Shown: positions 46,088 to 57,229 of the stretch, piece by piece
Position numbering within the stretch: the stretch's first letter is position 1
Layout of the letters: each line of letters opens with the position of its first letter
NCBI GenBank assembly: GCA_028641055.1
Contig: CM054062.1
Span: 175,913,013 to 175,977,012, forward strand
Length of the DNA: 64,000 nt
Source: Alopecurus myosuroides
Taxonomy: Eukaryota > Streptophyta > Magnoliopsida > Poales > Poaceae
Reading direction: 5' to 3'
Notes under the pieces: generated by a model
Told to the model about the DNA's origin: nothing
The model's database searches: none
Seen by the model: the letters and a program-made list of their open reading frames with translations, nothing else
Position numbers and translations under genes: made by a program

Positions 46088-49000
46088 TTTGTTGGTCATC
46101 CCAGTCCCTACAACGACGAATTTTGTCGGATCTTTGGGATCTAGGATTACCTGTCTTGTATTCTCGGATGCCTTGAAGCTATCTGTTGGCTTCCGAGTTT
46201 CTTTCCCTGCCGGCATTTCTTTCGGCGATACCTCCTTGGCTAACTCCTTTAGTTCTTCCTGAGCTATAACTCTTTGAGCGCAAAGGGCGTTTTGCTTCTC
46301 CAACTCGTTTGCCAGCTTGAAATCACCGGCAATGGTGATTACTCCTCCTTTGGGTCCTGGCATCTTCAGCTTGTTGTAGATGTAGCAAGATCTTGCCATA
46401 AACTTGGCGAAAGCCGGACGTCCGAGTATTGCGTGATACACGCTCTCGAACGGCACAACTTCGAAGGATACTTTTTCCTGTCGGAAGTGATCTTTATCTC
46501 CGAAGGTGACATCTAGGGAAATTTCTCCTAGGGAGCGTGCTTGCCTGCCAGGAACAATACCATGGAAGCGTGTATTGCTGTAATTGAGCTGGGACTCGGA
46601 TATCTTCAAGTGTTTCAATGTATCTAGGTACATTATGTTGATGCTGGATCCTCCGTCCATCAGCACTCTTCTTAGCCTAGTGTTTTGAACAATAGGGCTT
46701 ACAACAAGAGCTTGTGTGCCGGGTTCAGGGATATTTCCGGGATGATCAGACTGATCCCAGATTATTGGTGTGTTGGAATACTTCAAGAATTTCGGGGTTG
46801 CAGGAATGACTGCGTTTATCTCCCGGAGTGTTCTTTTGGCCACCTTTGCTGATGGAGTTGCTAGGAAAGTTAACATTGCTTCTCCATCAACTCTCGGAAA
46901 TTTGGGTTCGCCTTGCCGCTGTTGTTCCTGGATTTTGTTATCAGTGTCCGATTCACTGTCTTCTTTGTCAGCTTCTGGCTTTTGTCTGGCGGGCTTCCTC
47001 TTGGAGCCCTTCCCCTTATTCCCGGATCCTGCATTGCCTTTCATATGCTTATTTAGCCGGCATTGCGCGTTTGTATGGGTAGGTTTGCCAAATTGGGAGT
47101 GGTGGACGCAGGGTTCCGACTTAATTCTCTCCCATTCTTCAGGAGTGTAATTGATGGGATCCGGACTGCGGCCTTTCCACTTGTTCCCTTTTTCTCCTCC
47201 AAAGGCTAAGTTAACCTCCTTGGGCTTTGTTGTTGACTCCGGGGTTGCTTTTTTATCAGAACGAGGTGTTTTCTTGGCCAGTATTAGTGACTCAATGTTG
47301 CCTCCTCTTGCTCTGATGTCGTCTTCGGCTGCAGCATGCTCATTAGCGGTTGTAAGCATAGACCCGAGATCTTTGTGCTTTTTAGAGCCAACCATGAACG
47401 GTACGAGTCCGGGTTTTAGGCCATTGACGAAAGCATGCATTGCTTGTACGTCAGTTACCCCAGAGCAACTATTCTTCATTGCAGTCCATCTGGAGATGAA
47501 ATCCACGTATGGTTCGTCTTCAAATTGGGTGCAACGGTTCAGCTGGTTGATGCTATTTGGGCGTTTGTATGTTCCTCGAAAATGCTGAGTGAATACTCTC
47601 GCCATATCATCCCAACTGTCGACAGTTCTTGATGGTAAACCATTAATCCAATCTCTGGCTCCGTCTAGCAACATTAGGGGAAGGAACTTGACAGCTTCCA
47701 GGTCTGTCCCGTTGTTGATCTGGACGGCTGTGTAATAATCTGAAAGCCAGGTATCCGGGTTTGTACTGCCGGTATATTTTTGGTAGGTTGGACCAACTTT
47801 GGCAAAGCCAGAATGCAGGGTTATCCTTCGGATCCTGTCAGTGAAACACTTAGGACCAAAGTATAGATCATCCTTTTCTGCTCTGTCAATATGCGCAGAA
47901 TATCTCCCGGCTGAATGGACAGAAGGGGATCTACTCCTTTCTTTTCCATTGTTACGCGGACGCGTTTTTCCGAGGTTATCTCTATCTCTTCCGTTGTCAC
48001 GCCCTCTGGGATTAGGTGGAGTCCTGCTCCTGTACCTTTCCTTATCTTTGGGCGGTGTCCGAGATCTTTCACGCCTGTGAGGTGTATCGTATCTTCCAGC
48101 TTTTTCGGCTGGGTTTCTCGGAGGTGGCATTATTTTGCCGTCATTCCGGTGTTTGTCTTCCCGATCGTGTGGTTTATATCCATCTTTCGGGAGATGAGGT
48201 CCGGTTCTAGACGCTGCGTCCCGGTTGTCGGGGTTTTTCTTGTCTTTTCTCGGATCCTCTTTTTTGTCCGAATCTCCTGGTTCTTCCGGTCCAGGTGCTC
48301 CAGCAGCGCAAGTAACAGTTTTGCAGAGGGCGGAATTATCATGCAGCCTCCCTGATCGCTCTTGTCCTCGCTGTTGCTGCTGTAATGCTTTTCCTAGGAA
48401 AGCATACACCCCTTGGAGTTTTTCCCCGTTAGAATACAGATCATTGTTCAGGATGGCGAACGCTGCTTCCGCGTTTTCAGCTGCGGTTTTGTATATTGGT
48501 TCACCCTTGGCATCTTTGCCGTTTAGCTGCTTTTGCCAAGATGGGTTATAGAACCTTTCTTTCGGCGGCAGCTCTTCCGGTTTTGTAATTCCGGGTAACC
48601 TTGTAGGTTTTAAGACAGATCTGTGCTTTCTCTCGTACTCCTCAATTTCTTGCTTCATAATTTTGATGTCATTATGGGTTTGTTGGAGGTGTTGCCGAGA
48701 TCTAAGCAGTTGTTGCTGTTGCCGTTGGAAAGCTTGTCTCCTGGCTTCCAGCATCTCAGGGGGTTCATTGGGTCCCACTGGAGTTTGTAATAGTTCTTGC
48801 TCTTCCAGTTCTGTCATTGGCGGAGCAGTGATTTCCTTAGATTTCTTTTCCGCAGGTTTTGTGCCACTAACATCTCCAACTTCCAGGTTTTCGTCAGCGA
48901 GATCAGCTAACTGTTTCTTCCGGAGTTTGTACTGGAGTTTTTTGGAAGCACGGTGCTTTTTCTTGGAAGATGGAGGTTTTTTGACAGGTTCATCCTCTGT

Positions 49001-49786
49001 CATCTCCTTAACATTAGGAAATATCGGAGAGGTTTCTCCGTCTTCCCTCTCTTCCTCTGGCGGAGGGGTTTTAGGGCTTTCCTGGCTATCGGCACCCTTT
49101 GTATCGGCTGGTTTTGCCATTAGCACTTCATGGAATCCCTCTTGAAAGGATTTAACTTTTCGTACGAAGGCATCGTCATCTTCGTCTTCGGAGAAATTAT
49201 CCGATCCGGTTTCCGACTCCAATCTCGCCTCAATGGCGGCGAGCACGGATTCTGTTTCCGAGTTCATCGTCTGGTTGACAGATGTCGGATCTTCCGTCTC
49301 TGTGACGGGTATTGGTTCTTCCGTCTCTGGGACGGGTGTATTGTTGTCTGCCTCTTGCACGGGATTTCCGTCATCCGTGTTTTCGGCGATCTCGGATTGC
49401 ACCATGCCGATAAAGTGGGTATCACTGTTTTGTCGGCGATCTGAGCAAAATCCGGCATCATAGTCGTCTTCGACTGGGTATAGGGCGGGTGGGAGATAAT
49501 TGCTTTTACCGCAAAACCCCATTGCTTCCGCGGTTAATCCGATAAAGATATTTGCAGATCCAATCGGTAAAACGCAGGCACTTACCAGATGGTTTTGCGC
49601 CGGGATGTAGGATCCGTTGTCGAGGAAGCGCCCGACGTCGTTGTCGAATTCCAAGCTTCCGACAGTGATCGATCTTCCGATTCCGCCTAATATCCCAGAT
49701 CGGAACTTCACGCCTGACGTCGTCTGCCCCACGGTGGGCGCCAACTGTCGAGACATCGTAGTAGTTTTCATAGACTGGGGTGCCAT
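46085..49786 (-). CDS. gag-pro: Element B: gag-protease, intact
   Basis: Start chosen at 49786 (MAPQSM), matching A at 4924; the frame is also open upstream to an ATG at 49900 in the LTR. In order: residues coded by the primer-binding site (QLAPTVGQT), an N-terminal domain, acidic region, lysine-rich region, coiled segment, arginine-serine region at about residues 565-625 (RERSRTPP, RYRSRTPP, ERSRSPS), gag core near residues 709-780 (DWINGLPSRTV), CHHC motif (47110-47060) and aspartic protease near residue 1041 (VLMDGGSSINI). At about 1233 residues this is long for a gag-pro. It forms the particle, binds RNA and cleaves itself. It ends at the conserved UAG (46087-46085). Confidence 0.94.
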   Translation of the reverse strand: MAPQSMKTTTMSRQLAPTVGQTTSGVKFRSGILGGIGRSITVGSLEFDNDVGRFLDNGSYIPAQNHLVSACVLPIGSANIFIGLTAEAMGFCGKSNYLPPALYPVEDDYDAGFCSDRRQNSDTHFIGMVQSEIAENTDDGNPVQEADNNTPVPETEEPIPVTETEDPTSVNQTMNSETESVLAAIEARLESETGSDNFSEDEDDDAFVRKVKSFQEGFHEVLMAKPADTKGADSQESPKTPPPEEEREDGETSPIFPNVKEMTEDEPVKKPPSSKKKHRASKKLQYKLRKKQLADLADENLEVGDVSGTKPAEKKSKEITAPPMTELEEQELLQTPVGPNEPPEMLEARRQAFQRQQQQLLRSRQHLQQTHNDIKIMKQEIEEYERKHRSVLKPTRLPGITKPEELPPKERFYNPSWQKQLNGKDAKGEPIYKTAAENAEAAFAILNNDLYSNGEKLQGVYAFLGKALQQQQRGQERSGRLHDNSALCKTVTCAAGAPGPEEPGDSDKKEDPRKDKKNPDNRDAASRTGPHLPKDGYKPHDREDKHRNDGKIMPPPRNPAEKAGRYDTPHRRERSRTPPKDKERYRSRTPPNPRGRDNGRDRDNLGKTRPRNNGKERSRSPSVHSAGRYSAHIDRAEKDDLYFGPKCFTDRIRRITLHSGFAKVGPTYQKYTGSTNPDTWLSDYYTAVQINNGTDLEAVKFLPLMLLDGARDWINGLPSRTVDSWDDMARVFTQHFRGTYKRPNSINQLNRCTQFEDEPYVDFISRWTAMKNSCSGVTDVQAMHAFVNGLKPGLVPFMVGSKKHKDLGSMLTTANEHAAAEDDIRARGGNIESLILAKKTPRSDKKATPESTTKPKEVNLAFGGEKGNKWKGRSPDPINYTPEEWERIKSEPCVHHSQFGKPTHTNAQCRLNKHMKGNAGSGNKGKGSKRKPARQKPEADKEDSESDTDNKIQEQQRQGEPKFPRVDGEAMLTFLATPSAKVAKRTLREINAVIPATPKFLKYSNTPIIWDQSDHPGNIPEPGTQALVVSPIVQNTRLRRVLMDGGSSINIMYLDTLKHLKISESQLNYSNTRFHGIVPGRQARSLGEISLDVTFGDKDHFRQEKVSFEVVPFESVYHAILGRPAFAKFMARSCYIYNKLKMPGPKGGVITIAGDFKLANELEKQNALCAQRVIAQEELKELAKEVSPKEMPAGKETRKPTDSFKASENTRQVILDPKDPTKFVVVGTGMTNK
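49726..49745 (-). other. Primer-binding site, element B
   Basis: On the minus strand, GTTGGCGCCCACCGTGGGGC directly follows the 5' LTR; same as in A and C. Confidence 0.85.
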
Positions 49787-50310
49787 GAGACTACGGTAGA
49801 GACGTGGGGTAACGGAACGGCGTAGTAACACAGAACACGGGATTTTACCCAGGTTCGGTACGTCGCGACAGTACGGCGTACCTACTCCTGCCTTTCTCAC
49901 TATAAGGGACTAAAGCCCGTAATTCTGGGTTACAGTGTGAGGGAATAGATCTAGCTTTACTCGGCGAGGATCAGCTTCTCGGCGAGATAACCTAGAACTT
50001 AGAGCTTATTCAACTTAGAACTTATGAAATCTATCCTCTGTCCGGCTTTATATAATAGCCGGACTAGGGCTTACAGATTAGGAAACCTAGAAGACTACGT
50101 TTTAACTGGTAACTTGGACGGTAAGGAATCCGTCTTCTTCTCCAAGCCAGATCACGCGAGCCGTGATCCGGGTTCTTCTAGAATCCGGCTTCTGCGCGTC
50201 GGCCTACTGGGCCGCCCAATGGACCTAAGCCCACTACCGCTTGGGCCACCCTGGTAGTCCGGCACTTTTGTCTACCATCTTCTATACCCCTATTCGGTAT
50301 ATATCCGACA
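49746..50310 (-). repeat. Element B 5' LTR
   Basis: 565 bases, one difference from 38340-38904 seen by eye. TATATAAA (minus) at 50054-50047. Contains the gag ATG at 49786. The GCAGC target copy follows at 50311-50315. Confidence 0.95.
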
Positions 50311-50315
50311 GCAGC

Positions 50316-50885
50316 AGCATCAACATTGTGTACAGAGACACACTTGAGAAGCTCGGGATGGCCGAGAACATGCTGCTACCCAGCAGGACCACTTTCCATG
50401 GCATTGTGCCGGGAGTGTCTTGCTCTCCGATCGGCCGCATCTGGATAGACGTCCTATTCGGCACCAGGGAGAACTGCTGCACTGAGAGCTTGGCCTTCGA
50501 GGTGGTTGACTACCAGAGCCCATACCATGCCCTACTCGGTAGGCCCGCTCTCAGCAAGTTCATGGCTTCAACCCATGCTGCATACTTGAAGATGAAGATC
50601 CCTGGTCCCAATGGAGTGATCACCATTTCAGGTGACTACAAGAGGTCCATGGAGTGTGCCTCTGCTGGTTCCCAGCTGGCGGAGTCCATGGTCATTGCTG
50701 CCGAGAAGAAGAAGATGTATGAGGTGGTTGCTATGGCGCAAGAAGCGCAAGGTGGTGCGCCTGGCATGCCGAGTTCCCAGTACGGGACTGTGTTCCAGGC
50801 GTCCCAGGAGACAAAGAAGGTCCAGGTTGATCCTGAGTTCCCATACCGTGTTTCCATCATTGGCGCCGGGTTGGGAGAGAAATAG
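50316..50885 (+). pseudogene. gag-pro: Element C: protease, continued after insertion B
   Basis: The frame continues from 38339 directly into SINIVYRDTL, completing the protease motif DNGSS. It includes AFEVVDYQSPYHALLGRPALSKFMA, a protease C-terminal pattern shared with A, B and F (shown in part here). Ends at the conserved UAG 50883-50885. Confidence 0.88.
50883..50885 (+). other. Conserved in-frame UAG between protease and reverse transcriptase (C)
   Basis: AAA UAG UAU, again 66 bases before the equivalent ATG (50949). The base after UAG differs from A, B and F. Confidence 0.72.
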
Positions 50886-51433
50886 TATAGCGAGCTCATC
50901 CACTTCCTCCGTGAGAATCGGGATGTCTTCGCCTGGTCCAATGAGGATTTGCCAGGCGTCCTGAGGGAGTTGGTTGAGCACTCGCAACATGTGCGGCATG
51001 ATGCCAAGCCAGTGAAGCAGGAGATGCGCCGCTTTGGTGATGAGAGGAGGAAAGCTATTGGTGACCAGATCACCAAGTTGCTGATAAGCAACTTTGTCAT
51101 GGAGGTTTTGTATCCGGATTGGCTAGCCAACCCGGTTATGGTTGAGAAGAAGAAGGAGGACCCCAAGGCGGATACCGCATGGTGTATGTGCGTGGACTAC
51201 ACCGACCTGAACAAGGCATGCCCCAAGGATCCCTTTTTGCTACCCCGCATAGATCAGGTGATCGATTCCACTGCTGGTTGTGAGCTTTTGTCTTTCATAG
51301 ATGCCTACTCTGGTTTTCATCAGATAGCTCTCAACCCTGCTGATCAAATAAAGACTGCCTTTATTACCCCGTATGGGGATTATTGCTATCGTGTCATGTG
51401 CTTTGGGTTGCGGAATGCTGGGGCTACCTATCT
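50886..51433 (+). pseudogene. pol: Element C: reverse transcriptase, first part, cut by D
   Basis: From the UAG the frame runs open through MPGVLRELVEH, the template-grip region (CVDYTDLNKACPKD) and GFHQIAL to GATY, where D is inserted. The missing palm-domain end with YVDD resumes at 62145. Confidence 0.9.
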
Positions 51434-54400
51434 GTCGCACCTGGACTTCTAAAGGATACTCGCCGTTCCGTTGAACAGTAGTAGATTGGATTACGGGGCT
51501 TACCGGCTCCCGCGTCCTCTTACGAGTAGGCCAACACACGTATGTGTGACAACCAACCCCTATCTGTTCAGCGTCGACGTAAACTATCCCATAGAAATCA
51601 GGATACTTCCATTGACGTACTTCAAACCATACACACATGGTACGTCAACGGCGTTTAACAAGTGATATCACAACAGATCTCTACGACACAAAAGATTGAA
51701 ATAAGTTGCAAATGGCTCTCATTAGAGCAGAGATAGCAAATACAATCATCCAGAGGGCACATGCCCTAACATAACATCATTACATCACAGCGGAAGCATT
51801 CAACATGTCTGAGTACAGACAAGAACCAAATAGGCCTAAGAGGCCGGAAACGAAAAGACGGAGCCCATCCACGAAGTCTCGGATCCTGCCCGGGTCCGCT
51901 ATCTACTCGTCAGCAGTCTCGTCATACTCCACGTAGTAGCCACCATGTAGATCCTCGGAAACGTCGTCTGCGGAAACCACAGCCCCAAAGGGGTCAGTAC
52001 ATAAACGTACTGGCAAGCAAGACTCACAATTCACCAACGTGTAACCCGTCAACACAAAGCACAGATGCTTTGGGTTCAACGGAAGGAAGGGGAAAATAAA
52101 GATGCTGCAACTGGCTTCTCTAACCAACTACAGAGATTCTACCACTTCCGGCTAACAGAAAGGAGATAAGATCGAGTATTGTAACCAGCTGAAAGATAAC
52201 TTCAAGCAAACCCATCCTGGATCTCGCCCCTTATCCAAAGAAGCAATCCGAGGATAACTCACACAGTTGAGTTAATGATGGTTCATATTATTGTGTCAAT
52301 AAGCCTATTACTAGTCAAGTTGTTAACCATTGGGTGTAAGGTTGTTAAACATTAGGTTTAAGTTGTCCTGAGTACTTGTTAGCCAGTACTTTCACCAAGT
52401 AATCCATAACCGCGGAAAACACGGCTTCTCGAGAAGATTATCCCTGCAGGGTTGCACCAATTTGGCCGTACACGCAAGAATAACCCGCCAGATGGGATGC
52501 CTCCCACCAAGCGGGGCACTCTACACAACTCAACTCTTCTTCGCATCAAGCCCAAAGCACCACGTGCTGTGCGTGCGCGGCTAATCGAGCCCCACGAAGA
52601 AAAGGGGACCCTCATAGCACTGGAAGACCACGCCGCCCTAAATGCCGACTACAAAAGTTCCACTCTGGCCTGGGCTCGCAAGATCATGCATGCAGCAAAT
52701 GGAAAGCCCGAACTACGTGTGGCGATTTGGACGAGATGCGAATCGAATCAAATTGAGGGGGGCGCCCATACTCGCTTCCCACATGCGGTTAGTGCGCTCA
52801 TCATGGATCGGTAGACAAGACCCTTTTCCTATTAGGGTCGACACTAGCAGGCCTCAAAACCACCCTGGGCCTCCTGCCGGTGCCTTATCATCAAATTTAT
52901 TATTAATCATAACATTAGCATGATTGATTGATTAAACATCGAGCCCCCAGAACATAAAAGAGTAGTAACAGAAAGTAACGGGTAACAGACTCGAGCAAAA
53001 CAACCTAAGCATGCTAGTAAGACACTGGCTCAACCAAGGGGTGATAGGAGTGGAGGTGAGGCAATATCAAGGTTAAGGGATTCATGTGATGGGTTCGTAA
53101 CAGAAACAACTACTACTAAGGCTAGCAGAAAAGAACAACGGAAGTATCGGTAATCAATGTTGAAAGGAACACAGTGGTTCATGTGAGTGATAACTTGCCT
53201 GCAAAACCCAGTAGCCTGGTACTGAGCTAACTCCTTAGAAGGGGTGTCGTAAGTATCGTCGGTCTCAACGTCGTCGTTTATCCGAGAAGAAGCAAACAAA
53301 CAAGGCAGAAAGATAAACAATCATTATCATGGCATTGTGCACAATCAAATATGATGCATGTCAAGTTAATGGTTGCATCAAAATAAACTAGTTGATGAAG
53401 TGACACAATTTAAATGGACCCCTATGCAATTGGATTGCATATGGAAAAGGTCCATGCATTAAGTGGAAGCAAATGATCTATAATTGATTAACATGTGAAA
53501 GTTTGCTTATCATGATGCATGCATGATGACAACAACAAAATAACAATGAATAGCAATAATAGAGGCAAGTAAAAAGGAATTTAACAAGTGGGGAAGTTAT
53601 TTGTTAATTTTGGAAAGTTTGGTTACTTAAACATGTCACACAAGTATTTGTTGTTTTCATCAAGTTAAATTGTTCAAAATAGATAACAAAGTTTATATTT
53701 GATAAGAACACACAATTTTAGGTGGATTGCATGTTTCACTTGTTGAAAAAGGATTTCAAATAAATTATTTATGAATTAAACAAGTTTAAGCAAGAATTAA
53801 ATGAATTTAATTCAAACATGAACTTATTTGAATTTTTTATTTGTTCAAAACATTAAACCAAATTAATATTTCAAAAGTTTATACTTTTATGGTTGGAAAC
53901 ATATTTTATATGTCCCAAAAGAATTTTAGTTGATCAAGTTATAAATTTAGCAATATTAAATGATTTAAACAAGGTTTAAATTATTTAACCAATTTTAATT
54001 ATTCAAAACATGAAACAAATTTTATATTTTAAAAGGTGGTTTAATTTTGCATGGAAAACATATTTCATTTGTGGAAATTGGATTTAAAATGAGCAAGTTA
54101 TTATTTTGGCAATTTTAAATGCATTAAATAAGAAACAGTTGTTTTCAGCAATTTAAATTATTCAAAACAGCAAAAAAAATTTATATTTGGAAAGTACATG
54201 AAAAATTGATTGGAAAACATATTTAGTTTGTGGAATTTGGAATTTTTATGAACAAGTTATGAATTTTGCAAGTTTAAGTGAATTTGACAAGTTTTCAAAT
54301 TTTGCACCAATTTAAAATATTCAAAACAGTAAACAAATTTTATATTTGGAAAGAACATTTAATTTTGTATTGAAAACATATAAAAAAAATTAAATTTGGA

Positions 54401-56346
54401 GTTGGGATGAATTTCTTATGCAATTTACAAAATTGTGTGCAAATCTGCCATTTTTATCTTATTAGGGACTTGGAAAAATTTTTGCAGGGGCTATAATTAT
54501 TTACCAGGGGCCTATGTGTGATTTGCTGGAAGTTCTTGTACCAAAACATTGCAAAATAAAATGTGGTTTTATTCTGCAGGGGGTGGGATTCGATCCCCCC
54601 ACCTCCTGGACGCGCAAAGGGGACAGCACCACTGGGGCTGGTGCGGTTTTGTGATAGAAGGGGGGTGGCGAGGAGGTTAAGGTGTAGCTGCGGTTTCTTT
54701 TTTTTTCTGAACCGAACTTGCCTGCACGTACTGGACAGGGGCGGACAGAGCAGATCGATGGGGATCGCCGGCAGCGGCTGCTCGCCGTGGGGGCCTGGTG
54801 CGTGAGGAGAAGAGGGAGAGGGGAGAGAGGCGAGCGAGAGGGAAGGAGGGGCTCACCTTCGAGCGGAAGGCAGGAGGCGGTCGGGTGCAGACTTGGGGGC
54901 GGACTGGGAGGTCGAGGCAGGGAAGGAGGTGCAGCGACCGGCGGAAGTCGGCGATGGCGGCGGCGACTCAGGCCCTCCCGGCCCAAGCCGAGGGGGGGCG
55001 AAGGGAGATGGAACCATGGGGGTTCCATTCCCATGCTTGGCCCGGCCGGAGGAGGTCCGGAGCTCCGGCGATCGCCGGTGGAAGGAGAGCTTTTTCTTTC
55101 GGTTGGGTTCAGTATAAGTTACAGAGAAACAAAAGAACAGAGGGAGAGGAAGATGGAGGAAGAGGATGGCGGCTGGGGAGAGGAAGAAGGGAGAGTAGGG
55201 GAAAACCCTAGGGCTAGCCATTAGGTTTATAGGGAGGGGTTGAGGAGGATCACCGTTCCCTGCTCTCTCTGTATACGTGGACAGCCCCAGATGAAACTGT
55301 ACGGAGGTTAGGGATGACCATCGAAGGGGTATTGGGCTGGGGAATTGGTGGGCTGGGCCTCTCTCTCCCTTTGGTCTGTTAGTTTTTTTTTTATTAATTG
55401 ATTTGTTAGTATTTTTTTTTTGCTGATTAGGAAAAGGAAGAAAGGGAGATGGATTGTGGGGTAGAAAAGTTAAGTGAAACTTATGTGAATTAATTAGGTC
55501 AACAACAACTTTGTATCAGCTTTTGTTTTCAAAATATTTGATTCATGTTAATGTTTGGAAAAAGAAAATGAATTCACTTTTATATTTGAATTAAGGGATT
55601 AATTGAATTGAAGCAATTCAAAAGCATTGTTTTAAAAATTCATGTTTATTTGCTACCAAATGGATGTTGGTTTTGTAAGTTTCACAATTAAAAAAATGGT
55701 TTGATGTTTGGGTTTTTATTTGAATTTGGAAAGGAATTTGAATGAATTGTTGATTAAGTGATTTAGTAAAAATAACATTTAATTAGTTTTTGGAACCTCA
55801 AGTTATTTTGAAACAAACTGGTTGGAGTTGTTTTGTTTCACTACTTTCAAATGGTTGCTATATGGAAAAAGGCAATTGAATTTGAATAAATTTGGATTAA
55901 GTGAACTTATTAAAACCCCAATTTTAAATAGTTGAACCTTAGGGATTTAATGGAAACAATTGATTGAATGGTTTTGCAATTTTCATAACTTTCAAAAGGG
56001 TTGTTGTTTTGGAAATTAATCATAATTGAATTTGAAAAGGGTTTGATTATTGGATGCATTTTTATAGAAACAAAACAACAGTTTTGAAATCTCACTTTAA
56101 TGGAAACAATTGATTGATTTGATTTGAAACATTCATTTGGAAATTGTAACATCACAAGGATGAAACAAAAGGTTTGAATTTTGAGTTGAAATTCAAATAG
56201 AAAACAAAGGAAAACAAATGAAAACAGAGGAAAACAAATGGAAAACAAACAAAACAAATGCAATCAACATGATGCCATGATGCAAAACATAAAATAACAG
56301 AGAGCAAACCATTCTAAAGGCTATTTTTCAGACTTGGGATGTTACA
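51434..56346 (-). repeat. Element D 3' LTR, 4913 bases
   Basis: On the minus strand it starts TGTAACATCCC and ends CCAGGTGCGACA. AT-rich ends flank a GC-rich island (54590-55200). On the minus strand TATAAACC at about 55232 with CCCTAGGG nearby looks like a promoter, which would leave a U5 of more than 3.5 kb. No credible gene inside. Open frames seen in both LTRs (for example 52452-52814) run opposite to the element and have no recognised domain. Confidence 0.93.
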
Positions 56347-56359
56347 AAACGCCCCCCTT
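56347..56359 (-). other. Polypurine tract, element D
   Basis: On the minus strand, AAGGGGGGCGTTT directly precedes the 3' LTR. Confidence 0.8.
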
Positions 56360-56480
56360 GAAGGAATCGCGCCCCGAGATTCCTACTGAGAAAAGGAAAG
56401 GTCCGGAAACTTGTTGGGAAGATCCTCTTGAGCTGTGACACGTGAAACACATCGTGCACCTTGGATAGACGTCAGGGAAT
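56360..56480 (-). pseudogene. Remnant of chromovirus pol C-terminus in D
   Basis: On the minus strand the codons read KVHDVFHVSQLKRIF, the pattern VFHVSQL that ends the integrase region of many plant chromoviruses. Upstream of it the frame is lost. It shows that the parent was a Ty3/gypsy chromovirus (Tekay/Del-like, by recalled traits: long LTRs and a Met-type primer site). Confidence 0.75.
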
Positions 56481-57215
56481 TAGCAAACCACCGGAACATT
56501 TTCAATTGAAGGTAGAGGTTTGTATTGAGGGTGTATAGCTGGATAGAACTTGATTCATTTGGAGAATAGACTATCTGGAATGTGGTGATTCAGGAATGCT
56601 TCCTCGAAACAACCCCAGGTGATAGGAATGCCGGCTCTCATAGCCTGGAATCAACAACAACAACAACAACAACCTTTCTGGCCAGATAGACTTGATATTT
56701 GGGAAGTTTTGATTAGACGCCGGTAGAAGAATTGAAGTGGAAAACAACAACAAGGTTTGAACGGACGAAAAGGATGTTGAGAAGAACAGGATAACGAAGC
56801 AACACCGGGAAAAACAAGACCAAAACACTCCTGAGGTACTACGGAAAACCCATCCGGGCTTCTAAAGGATCAATATCTACTGCTTAAGGAATAGAGGATT
56901 TGCTTCCGGGGCTTACACGCCTCCGTTCTCAATCGTGAGTAGGCAACATGATGAATCATGTCACAACCACCTCCATTCCTATGGTCTAGTAGATATAACC
57001 ATCCTAGAGAAACCAGAATTCGTGAAATCCTAACTTGAAAGTTTAGATGAGAAGGGAAAACAACATTGCACTTCCTTACCAGAAAAGGGTGGGTGGGTGG
57101 GGAAAGAAGAAAAATGTCAGAATTCCTACTCTCACGTTTCATTTTTCCTATATAGCTACAAAATAGTTTCTAGACTCAACTGCGACCAGTAAAAAGGGAT
57201 CCTACAGGCAGACAG
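56481..57215 (-). other. Element D: internal leader, noncoding
   Basis: No intact gene. Holds a CAA/ACA microsatellite at about 56648-56672 and a 90-codon minus-strand open frame (57142-56870) without recognised domain. Confidence 0.6.
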
Positions 57216-57227
57216 GCTCTGATACCA
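57216..57227 (-). other. Primer-binding site, element D (initiator-Met type)
   Basis: On the minus strand TGGTATCAGAGC, two bases after the LTR end. This is the standard plant initiator methionine tRNA site, unlike the site of A, B and C. Confidence 0.9.
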
Positions 57228-57229
57228 TT

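Larger units (their letters stand above)
38340..50310 (-). mobile_element. Element B: young, nearly intact Tat-like Ty3/gypsy element with antisense gene
   Basis: 565-base LTRs differ at only one position that I could find (G/A in the GATCACGCG run). GCAGC is duplicated at 38335-38339 and 50311-50315. gag-pro and pol are fully open apart from the conserved UAG. The antisense gene, read on the plus strand, has one stop. LTR termini and genes mark it as the same family as A. It lies in the protease code of C. With about 0.2 percent LTR divergence it is the youngest complete element here. Confidence 0.96.

Noticed and set aside
52452..52814. 120-codon open frame in both D LTRs (also 58249-58611)
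   Set aside because: It is antisense to the element and has no recognised domain. Presence in both copies follows from LTR identity, so it is not independent evidence.
54501..55224. Open frames of up to about 180 codons in the D LTR islands (also 60366-61017)
   Set aside because: Composition-driven. Frames change between the two nearly identical LTRs through small indels, which argues against a real protein.
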